A stretch of 6,740 bases of DNA from Chlamydia trachomatis (GTDB lineage Bacteria; Chlamydiota; Chlamydiia; Chlamydiales; 2-12-FULL-49-11). Position numbers and translations under genes: made by a program. The notes beneath the pieces were generated by a model. The model did no database searches. It saw only the letters and a list, made by a program, of their open reading frames with translations, and was not told the DNA's origin. The stretch covers positions 1 through 6,740 of the forward strand of contig CAMCSI010000072.1 in the NCBI GenBank assembly GCA_945877885.1, written 5' to 3'. This document shows, one piece after another, positions 6,587-6,740 of this stretch (positions within the stretch are counted from its first letter, which is position 1; every line of letters starts with the position of its first letter).

Positions 6587-6617
6587 AAAAAAAAAGCGAG
6601 TGTGTAGACACACTCGC
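6587..6617 (-). terminator. Intrinsic terminator of the minus-strand gene at the right edge
   Basis: The stem GCGAGTGTG (6596-6604) pairs perfectly with CACACTCGC (6609-6617) around a TAGA loop. On the minus strand it is followed by nine T residues (complement of A9 at 6587-6595). It lies about 35 nt after the stop codon of the partial gene at 6653-6740. In the plus direction no T-run follows, so it is not a classical terminator for nqrF. Confidence 0.9.
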
Positions 6618-6652
6618 AATACTCATGCTACAAATTAATATTTCTATCTTGC

Positions 6653-6740
6653 TTAAGGTTTTTGAAGAAATCTATTTACGTTGTTTGCTACTTGATTAAT
6701 TTTATTATCGGAATTATTAAAAAATTCTTTTGCTCTTGTA
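6653..6740 (-). CDS. C-terminal end of an unidentified protein, cut by window edge
   Basis: On the minus strand one frame is open from the right edge to a TAA at 6653-6655, giving 28 residues: TRAKEFFNNSDNKINQVANN (first 20), then VNRFLQKP. The tail is polar, Asn-rich and helix-prone. The case for a real gene is the open frame together with the strong terminator placed just after its stop on the same strand; the other frame I followed from the edge hits a stop within eight codons. It is convergent with nqrF, with 118 nt between the stops. The fragment is too short to name a family. Confidence 0.6.
   Translation of the reverse strand, partial: TRAKEFFNNSDNKINQVANNVNRFLQKP

Noticed and set aside
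6596..6617. Hairpin as the terminator of nqrF
   Set aside because: In the plus direction the stem is followed by AATACTCATG and not a T-run. The A9 on its other side makes it a minus-strand terminator.

Overview
The window looks like chromosomal DNA from a member of the Chlamydiae, most likely an environmental (amoeba- or arthropod-associated) lineage rather than the genus Chlamydia. The main reason is the nqrF product. It carries stretches I recognise from chlamydial NqrF, such as WYGARSLKENIYQ, SSYIFSLK, PYGES and GGAG..F.RSHILDL. The DNA is AT-rich, and several genes have weak Shine-Dalgarno sites. The organism assignment is inference from protein memory, with no search behind it.

Layout. 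From 4923 leftwards on the minus strand runs a compact four-gene cluster, probably one operon. It consists of an NSS-family (LeuT-fold) transporter (3562-4923), a 300-residue protein with a degenerate GNAT-like segment (2656-3558), a second NSS transporter (1293-2654), and a third NSS transporter that runs off the left edge (1-1247). The spacings are 3, 1 and 45 nt, so the first three genes are probably translationally linked. The three transporters align without gaps. By hand count over 415 residues they are roughly 59-69% identical to one another, so they are tandem paralogues.

A 342-bp divergent intergenic region (4924-5265) holds weak candidate promoters and one possible 54-codon gene (5039-5203, plus strand). 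Next comes nqrF (5266-6534, plus strand), encoding the FAD/[2Fe-2S] NADH-oxidising subunit of the Na+-pumping NADH:quinone reductase. It converges on the tail of an unidentified minus-strand gene (6653-6740). That gene has a strong intrinsic terminator at 6587-6617.

How the parts fit. Na+-NQR builds a sodium gradient and NSS transporters spend one, typically on amino-acid uptake, which suits an intracellular scavenger. The points most worth a second look are four. The transporters replace both side-chain ligands of the Na1 site. Their substrate pockets differ from one another. A GNAT-like protein lacking the usual acetyl-CoA loop is embedded in the transporter operon. A G8 tract sits inside nqrF.
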